DNA of 64,000 nt from Bradyrhizobium sp. Ghvi (GCF_900115265.1 NZ_FOVU01000004.1:432987-496986), one strand, 5' to 3'. Shown: positions 1 to 7,990, numbered from the stretch's first letter. Notes: generated by a model from the sequence alone, not told the origin. Made by a program: numbers and translations.

Positions 1-251
1 TCGGCGATCTCGGGGCGAGCTGCCTCTGAATTTGCGCAAACAAGCGCTCTAGCTCACGGAAAGCTGGCATGCCGCGATTCCCCGCTGACCCACGATTTCA
101 GCCGAAACGGGCGCGCAAAGGCAATGCCCTTGGTATTTCCCGCTCTTCTTTGCTGACGGCAGTGGTCCGAAAGGGCCGGTGATCCATTTTTTGCCTGGCT
201 CGATTCTGCGAGGGACCGGTTGCAAGTAATCAGGGGCCGTTAAGCTAGCTC
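1..251. other. No recognisable gene at left edge
   Basis: No reading frame here resembles a known protein. A short leftward frame crosses the stretch but overlaps the end of the next gene and looks random in composition. The stretch lies downstream of a leftward gene and is inside the inferred genomic island. Confidence 0.4.
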
Positions 252-989
252 TCACGGCGTGAATGACGGCTTCAGACCACGGTATTTGGACCACCACTCG
301 TGCACGGCACTCAGATAGTGAGCGCGAGCCGCCAATAGCTTCAGATCTTTGCCCTCTGGCTGCGATACTAGAATAAGCGCAGCATGGCTAAACCGCAGGG
401 CTATTTCATATAACCACGCCGTCAGCTTTCGATCGTCATAGAACGGACCGACGATAGCTAGGTTAGACGGTCCCGTTGTTGTCAGCAAAATACCTGGGTA
501 CGAGGCATGTGACGCCGCCTCAGAAATCAGATCATACACTCTTTTTCGCTCTCCGATCGTAGAACCGTCCCGAAGGTCAAGCGCATTACGGATTACGCCG
601 GGTCCAAAATGAGAGATGCGTTTTTTCTTGTCCGCACGTTTCCACTCATCGATTTTGGATGGATAGGTCGAAAGGTAGTCCACGAGGAAGTACGTCTCGA
701 TCACGTCCCGAACCAGGTGAAAGGCGTGCTGATAGTATCCGCTCAACGCAAGCTTTATTGACCCGCCGGCCGCGTTGAATAGGCGGATCCCGAGATACTG
801 GAGCGTCAGCTCGTTTTCGCTTCCGTGCATATGATCATGGCTGAATGCATAAGTAACATCCATCGCCTCCGCCAGCATACTCCAGTGATCACATAACCCA
901 CTGTCTGAATGAATCGCGGAGACGCTTTTTGTTCGGATATCCTCTTCATGGCCATGCAAGGACGTCAGGTTGTCTGCGGCCTTGCGCAT
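252..989 (-). CDS. Hypothetical protein, possibly DUF5677/HEPN-like
   Basis: A 245-residue, mostly helical soluble protein of unknown function. I chose the ATG at 989, preceded by a GGAG nine bases upstream; a TTG two codons earlier (995) is possible. The segment around residues 95-110, with the pattern H-L-V-R-D-V-I-E-T-Y-F-L, resembles the R..hE helix of DUF5677-type helical proteins, but this is a weak resemblance read by eye. There is no signal peptide or membrane segment. It is the first gene in the window and sits alone. Function not assigned. Confidence 0.7.
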   Translation of the reverse strand: MRKAADNLTSLHGHEEDIRTKSVSAIHSDSGLCDHWSMLAEAMDVTYAFSHDHMHGSENELTLQYLGIRLFNAAGGSIKLALSGYYQHAFHLVRDVIETYFLVDYLSTYPSKIDEWKRADKKKRISHFGPGVIRNALDLRDGSTIGERKRVYDLISEAASHASYPGILLTTTGPSNLAIVGPFYDDRKLTAWLYEIALRFSHAALILVSQPEGKDLKLLAARAHYLSAVHEWWSKYRGLKPSFTP

Positions 990-1043
990 GTCCAAAAGCT
1001 CCGTACTCGCCTCAATCCCAGTTTCGCCTTCATGCGAAGTACT

Positions 1044-1553
1044 TCACTGCTTTGCCGCCTCTGCTGGTTGTTGTAGCGGAGCGGCAGCTACGGGCGTCTG
1101 GGGTCGAGGCTTTGCCTTCGCTCGGGGTGCAGGTGGTGGTGCAGGGGGAGTAGGCGGCTCCGGCTCGACAGCCGCGGCTGTCTCGTTACCAGGCTTGCCT
1201 TGGAATTGAATGTTGCATTTTTTGACAATGGACGCCTGCTCGATGGCCGCCAGCTGTCCTTTCATCTGCGCAAGCTCAGCGGCCGTCTGCTTGTCGCCTC
1301 CGACGAGAAACGCTGCTGGCCAGAAAATCACGACGGCAGCTGTCGTAGCGACGACGTCCTTTGTACGCTGGCTGTCCTGGGCGCCGGACAGTGCTGCTGC
1401 GCGAGCAGAAACCCCTTGAGCTTCCATTGCGAGCTGCTGGCAGTTGTAGTTCTGATACATCACCGGCGAAACATAGGCCGCGGTTATATCGGATGATGAT
1501 GACGCGCAGCCCGCCAGCGCGGCTCCGAACGCGAGTATTCCCAGATTGCGCAT
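1044..1553 (-). CDS. Putative lipoprotein, conserved rhizobial type
   Basis: A 169-residue predicted lipoprotein. The start at 1553 follows a GGGGG-type ribosome site and gives a short signal peptide ending in a lipobox L-A-G-C, with the lipid-modified Cys near residue 16. After it come a segment with an N-C-Q-Q-L motif, a hydrophobic stretch (about residues 70-90, V-V-I-F-W-P-A-A-F-L-V) and a coiled region with M-K-G-Q-L-A-A-I-E. The last 55 residues are rich in Pro, Ala and Lys, which suggests a flexible or wall-spanning tail. Frames extending the N-terminus by 59 residues lack a signal peptide and are less likely. Role unknown. Confidence 0.8.
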   Translation of the reverse strand: MRNLGILAFGAALAGCASSSSDITAAYVSPVMYQNYNCQQLAMEAQGVSARAAALSGAQDSQRTKDVVATTAAVVIFWPAAFLVGGDKQTAAELAQMKGQLAAIEQASIVKKCNIQFQGKPGNETAAAVEPEPPTPPAPPPAPRAKAKPRPQTPVAAAPLQQPAEAAKQ

Positions 1554-1882
1554 ATTTTGATCCCCCAGCCGGGAATGATCCAAGCGCAACCAGCGCGCGT
1601 GTGCAATAGAAACGCAATGCAGCAAGGTAGGGTAGCACCATTCAACTTTTGGCTTAGAGGGATTCAGTCGATCCGAAGCGCTGGTGGCTCCATAGGAGGC
1701 CGTGACAACGGGGGCGCGAACTATGGCCATGACGCGTGCTCACTGGTGAACGCATAGAATCACGATAAGCAGGGTCTCTGAGGTCTCTTCGATGGGTCAA
1801 CGACAAATTCTTCGCCGCCTTCACATCGTGGCGCTCGCGCTCTCAGGGCCCGCGTCATAAGCGAAGCCAAGCGGACGGCGAG

Positions 1883-2113
1883 CTATTCTACTTTTCTGAT
1901 TTTCTTTTCGAGGTGCCCGTTTTTTTGGTCATGAACCAGCTGGCTTAGCGACGTCTCATTGAGATGCTGGAGCACTTCAGCCAACTTTGCTGTCTCCGGG
2001 TGGCCGGCGGCAAAGGTGTTGCCGTAAATCTTGCGCAGTGTACGAATGAGAGTGTTGCTGTGCTTCTTGCTGATCTCACCGTTCTTGTCACGGTGGCGGT
2101 CGTCGATGGACAT
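1883..2113 (-). CDS. Small conserved rhizobial protein, unknown function
   Basis: A 76-residue charged protein. The start at 2113 has an excellent AAGGGAGGG ribosome site seven bases upstream; an in-frame upstream ATG at 2185 lacks one. The N-terminus M-S-I-D-D-R-H-R-D-K-N-G-E-I and the core T-L-I-R-T-L-R-K-I-Y-G match a small protein I recognise as recurrent, often in several copies, in Bradyrhizobium genomes. It has no known function. No membrane segment or Cys pair is seen. Confidence 0.8.
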   Translation of the reverse strand: MSIDDRHRDKNGEISKKHSNTLIRTLRKIYGNTFAAGHPETAKLAEVLQHLNETSLSQLVHDQKNGHLEKKIRKVE

Positions 2114-2348
2114 CGCGCCCTCCCTTATGTTTTTGTACTTGCTCGGGCAGCCTAGCGTTATTGGGTCGGCGGCATCAACCTTCATTGTCCCGCAGACGAG
2201 CCACAGGGTTACGGCAAAGAAATGGCCCTAGTCATTCGAACAGGCTGGGGCAATGCAACTGGCCAGAAACCTTTGAGCAGCCCTCGGCAGAGCCGCGCGC
2301 ACTAGACACTGCGCGCTGGCCGTTAAGCCGCCTGTGCGTGGCACCCGA

Positions 2349-2957
2349 TCAATCAGTTCGTGCCGGGGTCGGCGGCGTTGTTGGAGCTGGCGTTGTCGGA
2401 GCTGGCGCTGGTGTTGGATCTGGTGGCGGCAGCGCACGGAGAGTGGCATCTAAAAAGGTGCGCAGCTTTGTGCTGTAAGTAGGCAGGTCGTCATTTCGGA
2501 AGTCACGATTGTTTTGCAAGAAGTCCCGGTGGTATGAAATATGTAGCTTCAGATTGCGGTCCCAATCATCTGGAGCGTACTCCAAAATCTCCTCGGCGGC
2601 CCAAAGGAACTGAGCGACAAACCATTCGTATTTTTCTTCTTCCCCCGCTGCGGGTCGGCCATAAGCCAACGACGGTTTTTCGACGCAAAGCTTCAAAAAT
2701 TCCCTGAACGTGGATTTTGCCGTCGTCTCCTTTTGATTTTTTACGACCGTAGCCAAATTGTCGCGAGCAATTTTGAACGCCCGATACGCAATCGTAGCTG
2801 CGGTGACTGCGGCTATCGCAGTCACGACTGGTGCCCAGGTCGGTATGTTCTCGATCATCTTGTCGGGGCCGCCGTTGAGGTAGACGAGAGGCAAAAGTCC
2901 GTATGTCCAAATAGGAATTAGGGACAGACCAGTGAGGAATGCTATCGTTCTGCACAT
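2349..2957 (-). CDS. Hypothetical membrane-anchored protein
   Basis: A 202-residue protein with two N-terminal membrane segments (about residues 4-26 and 40-60), then a cytoplasmic or periplasmic domain rich in aromatic and charged residues. The last 25 residues repeat Pro-Ala-Pro-Thr-Thr and look disordered. The start at 2957 is chosen because it begins right at the first membrane helix. The architecture (two helices, then F-R-E-F-L-K-L-C-V-E and W-F-V-A-Q-F-L-W-A-A-E-E) recalls uncharacterised DUF4760-like proteins, but I cannot confirm that. Confidence 0.6.
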   Translation of the reverse strand: MCRTIAFLTGLSLIPIWTYGLLPLVYLNGGPDKMIENIPTWAPVVTAIAAVTAATIAYRAFKIARDNLATVVKNQKETTAKSTFREFLKLCVEKPSLAYGRPAAGEEEKYEWFVAQFLWAAEEILEYAPDDWDRNLKLHISYHRDFLQNNRDFRNDDLPTYSTKLRTFLDATLRALPPPDPTPAPAPTTPAPTTPPTPARTD

Positions 2958-3115
2958 GTGAGCACCCCCAAGGCACCACAATTCCGAAATTCTCTCGCAA
3001 CCTCAACGGGCGCGCAAGCGGATTTCGCCTGGGCGGGATAGATTTTTTAGAGCAAGGCGGCGGACGGCGAGCGCAAGGAGTGGCCGTTGACTTTGGGCCT
3101 ACGCCTTCCCCACCG

Positions 3116-3211
3116 CTAAGCCGCTTTGTCCTTCGTGAGATTACCAAGCACAAATCCGAAGATTGCGGTGAGTATTGAATTGATGGCTTCCGTGCCGAGG
3201 ATGAACGCCAT
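3116..3211 (-). CDS. Candidate 31-residue hydrophobic peptide
   Basis: A short frame with ATG at 3211, an AGGGG ribosome site eight bases upstream and a TAG stop at 3116-3118. The peptide has a hydrophobic core (residues 11-24, N-S-I-L-T-A-I-F-G-F-V-L-G-N) followed by a charged tail (T-K-D-K-A-A), as in small membrane peptides, type I toxins or phage-like lysis helpers. It lies in the same direction as, and just downstream of, the Xre repressor gene. It may also be a chance frame; the ribosome site and amphipathic layout are the only support. Confidence 0.35.
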   Translation of the reverse strand: MAFILGTEAINSILTAIFGFVLGNLTKDKAA

Positions 3212-3264
3212 CGTTGTTTACCCCTAACAAACGGTCTTGAAATCAAGCGCCGTCGTGCCGCAGC

Positions 3265-3504
3265 CTACCGCTTCCGCTTCTTCATCCTCACCCCGGCTCC
3301 GCCGCCGTTCTCTGGGATGAACTCGACGCCAGCTTTCTCCAAGGCTACCTGAATATCATCTAGGGTACGCTCATAAGGCTCGCGAGCACCTCGCTCGAAA
3401 TCGGCAATCGTCTTCTGTGCCGTCTCACTTGCCTTTGATAATTCGGCTTGGGACCAACCAAGCAGGCCTCGTGCCGCTCTGCACTGCTCCGCAGTGATAG
3501 ACAT
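3265..3504 (-). CDS. Xre/Cro-CI family transcriptional repressor
   Basis: A 79-residue DNA-binding protein that is almost entirely one HTH-3 domain. The helix-turn-helix spans about residues 5-58 (A-R-G-L-L-G-W-S-Q-A-E-L, then recognition helix S-E-T-A-Q-K-T-I-A-D-F-E-R-G), with a short basic tail K-K-R-K-R. It is transcribed away from the operon starting at 3597. Its start codon lies inside the first of three repeated operator sequences (3501-3572), so it probably represses itself and the divergent operon, like a minimal phage repressor. Confidence 0.88.
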   Translation of the reverse strand: MSITAEQCRAARGLLGWSQAELSKASETAQKTIADFERGAREPYERTLDDIQVALEKAGVEFIPENGGGAGVRMKKRKR

Positions 3505-3572
3505 TTTTGATGTAACCTTACATTTTTGATGTTGACTATACGCGCAAGCTAGATTACATTTTTTATGTAATC
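3501..3572. promoter_or_regulatory. Divergent control region with three ACATTTTT-ATGT operators
   Basis: The motif ACATTTTTGATGT occurs at 3501-3513 and 3520-3532, and ACATTTTTTATGT at 3556-3568. The third is embedded in a perfect inverted repeat, GATTACAT-N5-ATGTAATC (3552-3572). The first overlaps the repressor start codon. A rightward promoter can be read as TTGACT (3532-3537), 17 bases, TACATT (3555-3560), so the third operator covers its -10 and the second abuts its -35. The layout is that of a repressor controlling itself and a divergent operon. Confidence 0.75.
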
Positions 3573-3596
3573 TTTCAAGCCCCAGAGGCGATCGAG

Positions 3597-3899
3597 ATGA
3601 GCAAGAACACCTTCCCGGTGAACGGCGGAGCCATGCCTACTCTCACCATCCGCAATCTTATCGACGAGGAAACCGGCGAAGTGAAGCTCTGGGTCTTGAA
3701 GGGCCTGGCCCGCCGCGAGGCGATGCTGACTTGGGGCGAGATCACCCCGCGGTCCCTGCGGGCCTCCGTGCGCTTGGTGGCCGACATGATCCCCGAGATG
3801 CAGTGCGCTTGGCGCCAGCGCCACGGGCTGCCCGTCGCGATGTCCACCATAACCGCTTACGGCACCGCCCGCGATGGCGTCCGCCGCTCGGCCTTCTGA
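3597..3899 (+). CDS. Hypothetical protein, first gene of repressor-controlled operon
   Basis: A 100-residue protein with an AGAGG-like ribosome site. It starts 25 bases after the operator palindrome. Residues 14-60 include L-I-D-E-E-T-G-E-V-K-L-W-V-L-K-G-L, a pattern suggesting a small alpha/beta fold. No catalytic motif is recognised. The next gene starts 10 bases after its stop, so the two are co-transcribed. Its position next to a phage-like switch suggests a role in mobile-element regulation or maintenance, but this is inference from position only. Confidence 0.65.
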   Translation: MSKNTFPVNGGAMPTLTIRNLIDEETGEVKLWVLKGLARREAMLTWGEITPRSLRASVRLVADMIPEMQCAWRQRHGLPVAMSTITAYGTARDGVRRSAF

Positions 3900-3909
3900 G
3901 GAGCCCACC

Positions 3910-4503
3910 ATGCTAACCAACTCCACCACACCCGCGCTGATCCGCGTCCCAGCCCGGCACTTGTTCCGTGGCGACGTTACCGGATCAGGCGAAACCGTCC
4001 TCAGCGTCAGCGCTGGAGCACGCACACCACGCGGTAAGGTCGAGGTGAGCCTGGAGCAGGGGGGTCGTCAAAGGACGGCACTCTGGAACGCTCACACCAT
4101 CATTGGCGTGCGACGGGAGCCGCCGCAGAAACCGGCCGAAGCCGACATTCCTTTGTCCGATCGCCTTCCGACCTTCCACGAACTCGCCAGCTTTGACGCG
4201 GGCAGGGCATGGGACGGGCTTTCACCTGAGCAGCAGCGCACGATCGGTATGCTGGCGCTCAGGTTTGGCACGGTAGGGCAGTGCGAGGGTTTTTTCCACG
4301 AGACCATTGACGCCGTCCGCAAGGGCTTCTCCTCAAGCCACTGGACGCCCCAGGTGCAGGAAACGGCCGTTTGGCCACGGCTGCACATCCAATTGATCGA
4401 GAGCGCAGCACAGGCGGCATTCGAAGCCCTGTGCGAGCACTTCGATCCCCTTTGGCCCCAGCTGTTCGGCTGGCAGGTTCGAAAGGAGGTGAAGCAATCC
4501 TAA
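3910..4503 (+). CDS. Hypothetical island protein
   Basis: A 197-residue soluble protein. The start at 3910 has a GAGGAG ribosome site eight bases upstream; an earlier in-frame ATG at 3874 lies inside the preceding gene. The N-terminal half is beta-rich, and the C-terminal half contains F-H-E-L-A-S-F-D-A-G-R-A-W-D-G-L-S-P-E-Q and ends in aromatic-rich helices (H-F-D-P-L-W-P-Q-L-F-G-W). I do not recognise the family. It is the second gene of the operon behind the divergent operators. Confidence 0.6.
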   Translation: MLTNSTTPALIRVPARHLFRGDVTGSGETVLSVSAGARTPRGKVEVSLEQGGRQRTALWNAHTIIGVRREPPQKPAEADIPLSDRLPTFHELASFDAGRAWDGLSPEQQRTIGMLALRFGTVGQCEGFFHETIDAVRKGFSSSHWTPQVQETAVWPRLHIQLIESAAQAAFEALCEHFDPLWPQLFGWQVRKEVKQS

Positions 4504-4687
4504 CCTGACGACCGCAGGCGACCGAACGAGGGCGGAACCATACCGTTCGATCGCATGCCGACCTCCTTCTAACTCATCACCTCAAATCCAGAGACGACAT
4601 GGCGACGCGGTTATCCATCGCGGAGCAACGGGGAAGATTTGTCCGCTGTTGCGCCTGGGGAGCCGCCGCCAACGCGGAGACACCATA

Positions 4688-4951
4688 ATGACAGACGATA
4701 AAACTTATGAGCCCCTCGCGCTTCCGGATCAGTTCGCCGAAACGCTGGTTCGTATCGATAGCTTGGGTCCGTGCCGCCGCCTCGTGTTCGCTGTGCGCGA
4801 CCCATCGGCTGGTGAAGGCATGCGGGCCGTCACGGCCAAGCTCGTTCTGAGCACAGAAGCGATGATCGAAATTGGTCGGATGATGCAATCCGGTGAGCTG
4901 ACGGCTGCACCTCTTGCCACGTTCACCCACAATAGCATCCTTCCGAACTAG
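4688..4951 (+). CDS. Small conserved hypothetical protein
   Basis: An 87-residue protein. The start at 4688 is chosen because the N-terminus M-T-D-D-K-T-Y-E-P-L-A-L-P-D-Q-F is the conserved beginning of a small family I recall from rhizobial islands; an upstream in-frame ATG at 4649 would add arginine-rich sequence. The core L-G-P-C-R-R-L-V-F-A-V-R-D looks like paired beta strands. It is followed 13 bases later by the next gene, which is consistent with one operon. Function unknown. Confidence 0.65.
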   Translation: MTDDKTYEPLALPDQFAETLVRIDSLGPCRRLVFAVRDPSAGEGMRAVTAKLVLSTEAMIEIGRMMQSGELTAAPLATFTHNSILPN

Positions 4952-4964
4952 GGGGCACCGACCT

Positions 4965-5371
4965 ATGACCCCCTTAGAGAGAACGATCGGCCTCGCTGAG
5001 CAAGAAGCAAGGCGAGTGCAATCCATCAAGAAGCTTCAGCAAATGCGCGCGGAAGCCCGGCAGGAGATCGATCGGCTGATCAGGTTTCTGGATCAGTCGG
5101 ACTCCTACGTTATGACCGAGTTGGAGGACGATGACGAGCGGGAGGATGATGAGCGGGAGCCGGAAGAGCTTGAGCCTTCTCTTGGCTCAGTGGATCGCGC
5201 GATAGATCAAGGCCGTTGGTCGGCCGGGAGCTGCGACGACCCGAGCATGAGCACGATGGCCGGGAGCCGGAGAACCGCGAGGACGATCCCGCAGAGTGCG
5301 GCATTGCCGACTTTGAAGGGCTCTTGGAGCAGATCGGGTATCGGGACTGGACAAACACGGTGATGGCATGA
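4965..5371 (+). pseudogene. Coiled-coil acidic protein gene with apparent frameshift near 5241
   Basis: The N-terminal 90 residues (4965-5240) form a helical, charged protein (E-R-T-I-G-L-A-E-Q-E-A-R-R-V-Q, then D-D-E-R-E-D-D-E-R-E-P-E-E-L-E-P-S-L-G-S). After 5240 the frame gives low-complexity Ser/Thr/Arg sequence ending at 5363. The -1 frame from 5243 instead gives acidic, protein-like sequence (E-H-E-H-D-G-R-E-P-E-N-R-E-D-D-P, then G-I-A-D-F-E-G-L-L-E-Q-I-G-Y-R-D-W) ending at a TGA (5369-5371) that overlaps the next gene's ATG. So one base seems to be missing around 5241-5243. It could be a real mutation or an assembly error. Confidence 0.65.
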
Positions 5372-5556
5372 AGGAAAATTCTTGGCACCGCCGACACGCC
5401 ATCCAGCTTGCCAGCCAACTCCCAGACGGGACCGAGGACGCCATGATCATTCTGCGCTTGATGACGCAGATTGTTACGGACTTCCTCGCCGAACCTGAGC
5501 AGCCGGCCAAGCCGGCGCCCGTCGTGGTGCTAGTCGGGGGCAACGAGTGCGCCTGA
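5368..5556 (+). CDS. Small hypothetical protein, translationally coupled
   Basis: A 62-residue protein. Its ATG (5368) overlaps the TGA of the corrected upstream frame as ATGA, a classic coupling signal that supports both genes. The sequence begins with a basic, helical part (W-H-R-R-H-A-I-Q-L-A-S-Q-L-P) and ends with a Pro/Val-rich tail. No family is recognised. Part of the operon starting at 3597. Confidence 0.55.
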   Translation: MKENSWHRRHAIQLASQLPDGTEDAMIILRLMTQIVTDFLAEPEQPAKPAPVVVLVGGNECA

Positions 5557-5762
5557 TCCGGCTGCTGATCCTGCGGCTCGCATTAGGCCCTCCGCGCCCT
5601 GGCGACCAACGCGTGGCCAGGGCCGCATCCCAGAGAATCAGCAACCTATTCTCTTCGACTGTGAAATTGCGATGGCTAAAGCGCCACCGACAAGCCGCGA
5701 CTCGGGCTCTCCATCGAGACGTCGGTGATCTACCGATATCCAACCATGAGAAAGGCTTAGCT

Positions 5763-6722
5763 ATGAATGGCGAACAGCAAACAAGCGTAACGAATGTGGT
5801 GAAGGCGTTAGGGCTGCGAAACCGTGGACCGATCGCATCCATACCGAACCACAATGGCAACGCCGCCAAGATCACTGCACATCTCGATGCTGGCGGCACT
5901 CTGTTCAATTGTGGTGTGAGTTGGCATTTCCGCAAACTGCTAAAGGAGGAGCGTCCCGACTTTTGGGCTGACGCGCTGTTGCGCTCTGCTGAAAATGCTC
6001 GACAAGCAAAGATTAGGGCTGCGCATAGGAATATGATGCTGCGCACCCATTGCAAAAGGGGGCACGAACTCACCGCCCAGACCTGTCGCATCATTACGGT
6101 CAAACACCACGTTCAGACACATGGGACCTGGCAGCACCGCGAGTGTCAGATCTGCCGACGGGAGTTCAACAAGACCTCCAAGTTCACGGCGGAGCAAATT
6201 AACGCTCTCGTAAAAGGCGCGAAGGCTGGCCTGACGATCAGTCAGCTTACAAATTACCGCTACCCTGGCACGCGGGTGATGCGCGTAAACCAATACAACA
6301 CCGCAATGAGAGCCGATCCGCAACTGGCCGCAACGCTGGAGCCGATCTTCGCCAAGAACCGCTCGGTCGCTCTTCGATTAGCCCATCCTCGCAAGCTGAT
6401 TGTGCCCAGGCGGATCGATAGCGGCCCCGCACTGACCGGAATTATCGCCGGGCCATCGAATGAGATATTCACGGCTGTCAATCGCGCCGTGCCTCGCCAC
6501 CTCGACTTCGAGACTAGAAAAGAAGTTATGAGCGAGATGATGCTCGCGATCCTTGAGGGGACGCTTGCGATAGAGGATGCGCCGCAGCGATGGCGGGAAT
6601 TTAGTCGGGCCGCTTACCGCATGTTCCCAACCAAGTATGGCCCGGTCTCCCTCGACGCTCCAGCATTCCACGACAGCGATACGCCATTGATCGAAAGGAT
6701 CAGCGTCGGTCTTTGGTCCTGA
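5763..6722 (+). CDS. Zinc-binding protein with sigma-like C-terminal region
   Basis: A 319-residue protein, start taken at 5763 (M-N-G-E-Q-Q-T). Around residues 95-140 it carries a possible zinc module: C-K-R-G-H, a C-R at about +15 residues, then C-Q-I-C-R-R-E-F, similar to the CxxGH...CxxC knuckle found in HNH-like and phage proteins. The C-terminal 90 residues (from N-E-I-F-T-A-V-N-R-A-V-P-R-H-L) match the beginning of sigma-70-like proteins of rhizobial and phage mobile DNA, ending in M-F-P-T-K-Y-G-P-V-S-L-D-A-P. A role as a mobile-element transcription factor is plausible. It is the last gene of the repressor-controlled operon. Confidence 0.6.
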   Translation: MNGEQQTSVTNVVKALGLRNRGPIASIPNHNGNAAKITAHLDAGGTLFNCGVSWHFRKLLKEERPDFWADALLRSAENARQAKIRAAHRNMMLRTHCKRGHELTAQTCRIITVKHHVQTHGTWQHRECQICRREFNKTSKFTAEQINALVKGAKAGLTISQLTNYRYPGTRVMRVNQYNTAMRADPQLAATLEPIFAKNRSVALRLAHPRKLIVPRRIDSGPALTGIIAGPSNEIFTAVNRAVPRHLDFETRKEVMSEMMLAILEGTLAIEDAPQRWREFSRAAYRMFPTKYGPVSLDAPAFHDSDTPLIERISVGLWS

Positions 6723-7264
6723 GCGAGAAGCGATCGTCCGGCCCTAACGTGATGGTCTGCCTGGTAAGCCGGAGGGGGCGCGAAGCAAAGGCGACCTCAG
6801 CTCTGGAAAGGTGAGGAGCTGGCGAATCCGGGACCGGTAAATTCGACGAGGTGCTGGATTCACAAATGTTGGTGCAAGAACAAAGATTCTTGGAAATACT
6901 GCAGTGTTTGCCGACTACATGGCGGCAGGCCTCTCGGTCCCAGCTCGTTTTTCGATCCGGAAAAACCTCCAGGCTGGGGCCGATGTGGTCTGTTGCCTTC
7001 CTGCTAGCAGGCACGCGTAGGCACCCACGCGCGAATTTACGAATCCGAGCCGACAAGGGCGAGTTCCTAAACGGAACAGTGCTGAAGCGAACAGAGGAAT
7101 GCTGCAAGCTTGATAGGCTCATTCTCGCTTGGTCCTTGCTAGCGAGAGGACCAGGTAACCTCCAGCGGCCCCGGCCTCCCCATTCCTCTCTACCGGGGCC
7201 GGGGCCGTCCAACGCTCTCATCGTTGTCCACGCGCAGGATGGTGCGTTGTTGGTCCCAAGCTGA
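6723..7264. other. Non-coding or decayed stretch with GC hairpin
   Basis: No frame in these 540 bases resembles a protein. At 7166-7176 and 7197-7207 there is a perfect 11-base inverted repeat, CGGCCCCGGCC and its complement, separated by 20 bases. It would fold into a stable hairpin, but there is no T run beside it. The area precedes a 5'-truncated small gene and looks like island decay. Confidence 0.45.
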
Positions 7265-7381
7265 CAGACAAGTCCTAAGCAAGCCAAGCCGTCCCGGCGG
7301 GACGAGGCTCACCGCATCGTCGAGGAGTACGCCGGCGAACTGCGCGAGCTCATCAGGATGCTCCGTCGCAAGATGGATTGA
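7265..7381 (+). pseudogene. Remnant of a small rhizobial helical protein
   Basis: The frame from the TGA at 7262-7264 to the TGA at 7379-7381 encodes 38 residues with K-P-S-R-R-D-E-A-H-R-I-V-E-E-Y and R-E-L-I-R-M-L-R-R-K-M-D. This pattern matches a small, recurrent rhizobial protein that I recall as starting with a basic, Ser/Lys-rich N-terminus. There is no ATG, GTG or TTG in the frame, so the gene has lost its start or suffered a frameshift. Probably not expressed. Confidence 0.4.
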
Positions 7382-7476
7382 GACGCGCGAGAGCGTCGAT
7401 ATGCCGCTTCGGCCACCGGAACCGTAAGCGCGATCAAGAATCTTATTCGCAGCTTTTCTCGACGAGGGGCAATACA

Positions 7477-7677
7477 ATGCGATACGTTGCTTACGCTGTC
7501 GATTTATCCGGCGTTGCTCGTGCAGTTTACGAGATCGATTGCCAAACGGAAGAAGACGCCCAAGTTCGAGCCGAAAAACTCTTACAAGCCCATCCAGCTA
7601 TTGAGCTGTGGGACGGCCCCCGCAGGGTTGCACGGCTAGTGCGTCAGGACAGTAAGCAGCATGGCCCAGAGGAATGA
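7477..7677 (+). CDS. Small conserved hypothetical protein
   Basis: A 66-residue protein starting M-R-Y-V-A-Y-A-V-D-L. I recognise the pattern (Y-E-I-D-C-Q-T-E-E-D-A, then L-Q-A-H-P-A-I-E-L-W-D-G-P-R-R-V-A-R-L) as that of small alpha/beta proteins common in Bradyrhizobium, of unknown role. A GAGGGG ribosome site lies upstream of 7477. It stands alone between two decayed genes. Confidence 0.7.
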   Translation: MRYVAYAVDLSGVARAVYEIDCQTEEDAQVRAEKLLQAHPAIELWDGPRRVARLVRQDSKQHGPEE

Positions 7678-7689
7678 GAGCGCCGACAA

Positions 7690-7990
7690 CGGGGTCTTGA
7701 CCCAGTAATTGCGGCGCAATCCGCCATAGGTTGAATCCGCGATCTTGGACACCACGCCCTAGAGCTCAGCGGCGCAGACGCGGCCAAACAGATCGGCGCC
7801 GTCCATGTCGAAGTGCCGGGCACCACGACTCGACGTCAATGATCGCGGAGTTGGGTTGATCAGATCGGCATCATGGGCGACTTTCCGGAAGCGCCTGGTC
7901 CAGTCGAGCCCGCGTCGGGTGAAGATCTTGACCTCGTGGTTGGCGATGTGCAGTCGCCTCCCGCTTCTTGCGACGCAACGCCACTGACGA
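7690..7990 (-). pseudogene. ATP-dependent DNA ligase (LigD/LigC-like) remnant
   Basis: Reading leftward from about 7989, one frame gives L-H-I-A-N-H-E-V-K-I-F-T-R-R-G-L-D-W-T-R-R-F-R-K-V, which is the strand region just after the nucleotidylation lysine of ATP-dependent DNA ligases. In the same frame there follow F-D-M-D-G-A-D-L-F-G-R-V-C-A-A-E-L, a TAG at 7759-7761, and G-V-V-S-K-I-A-D-S-T-Y-G-G-L-R-R-N-Y-W-V-K, the ligase motif normally read E-G-V-V-S-K...W-V-K. The centre of the domain is missing and the Glu codon of the motif has become a stop. No start is visible. A dead, internally deleted ligase gene. Confidence 0.75.

Noticed and set aside
49..297. Leftward 82-codon frame at the left edge
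   Set aside because: Overlaps the end of the gene at 252-989, no ribosome site, no family resemblance.
3501..3572. Possible short CRISPR-like repeat array
   Set aside because: Only three copies of a 13-base motif with unequal spacing, one within a gene start; best read as operators.
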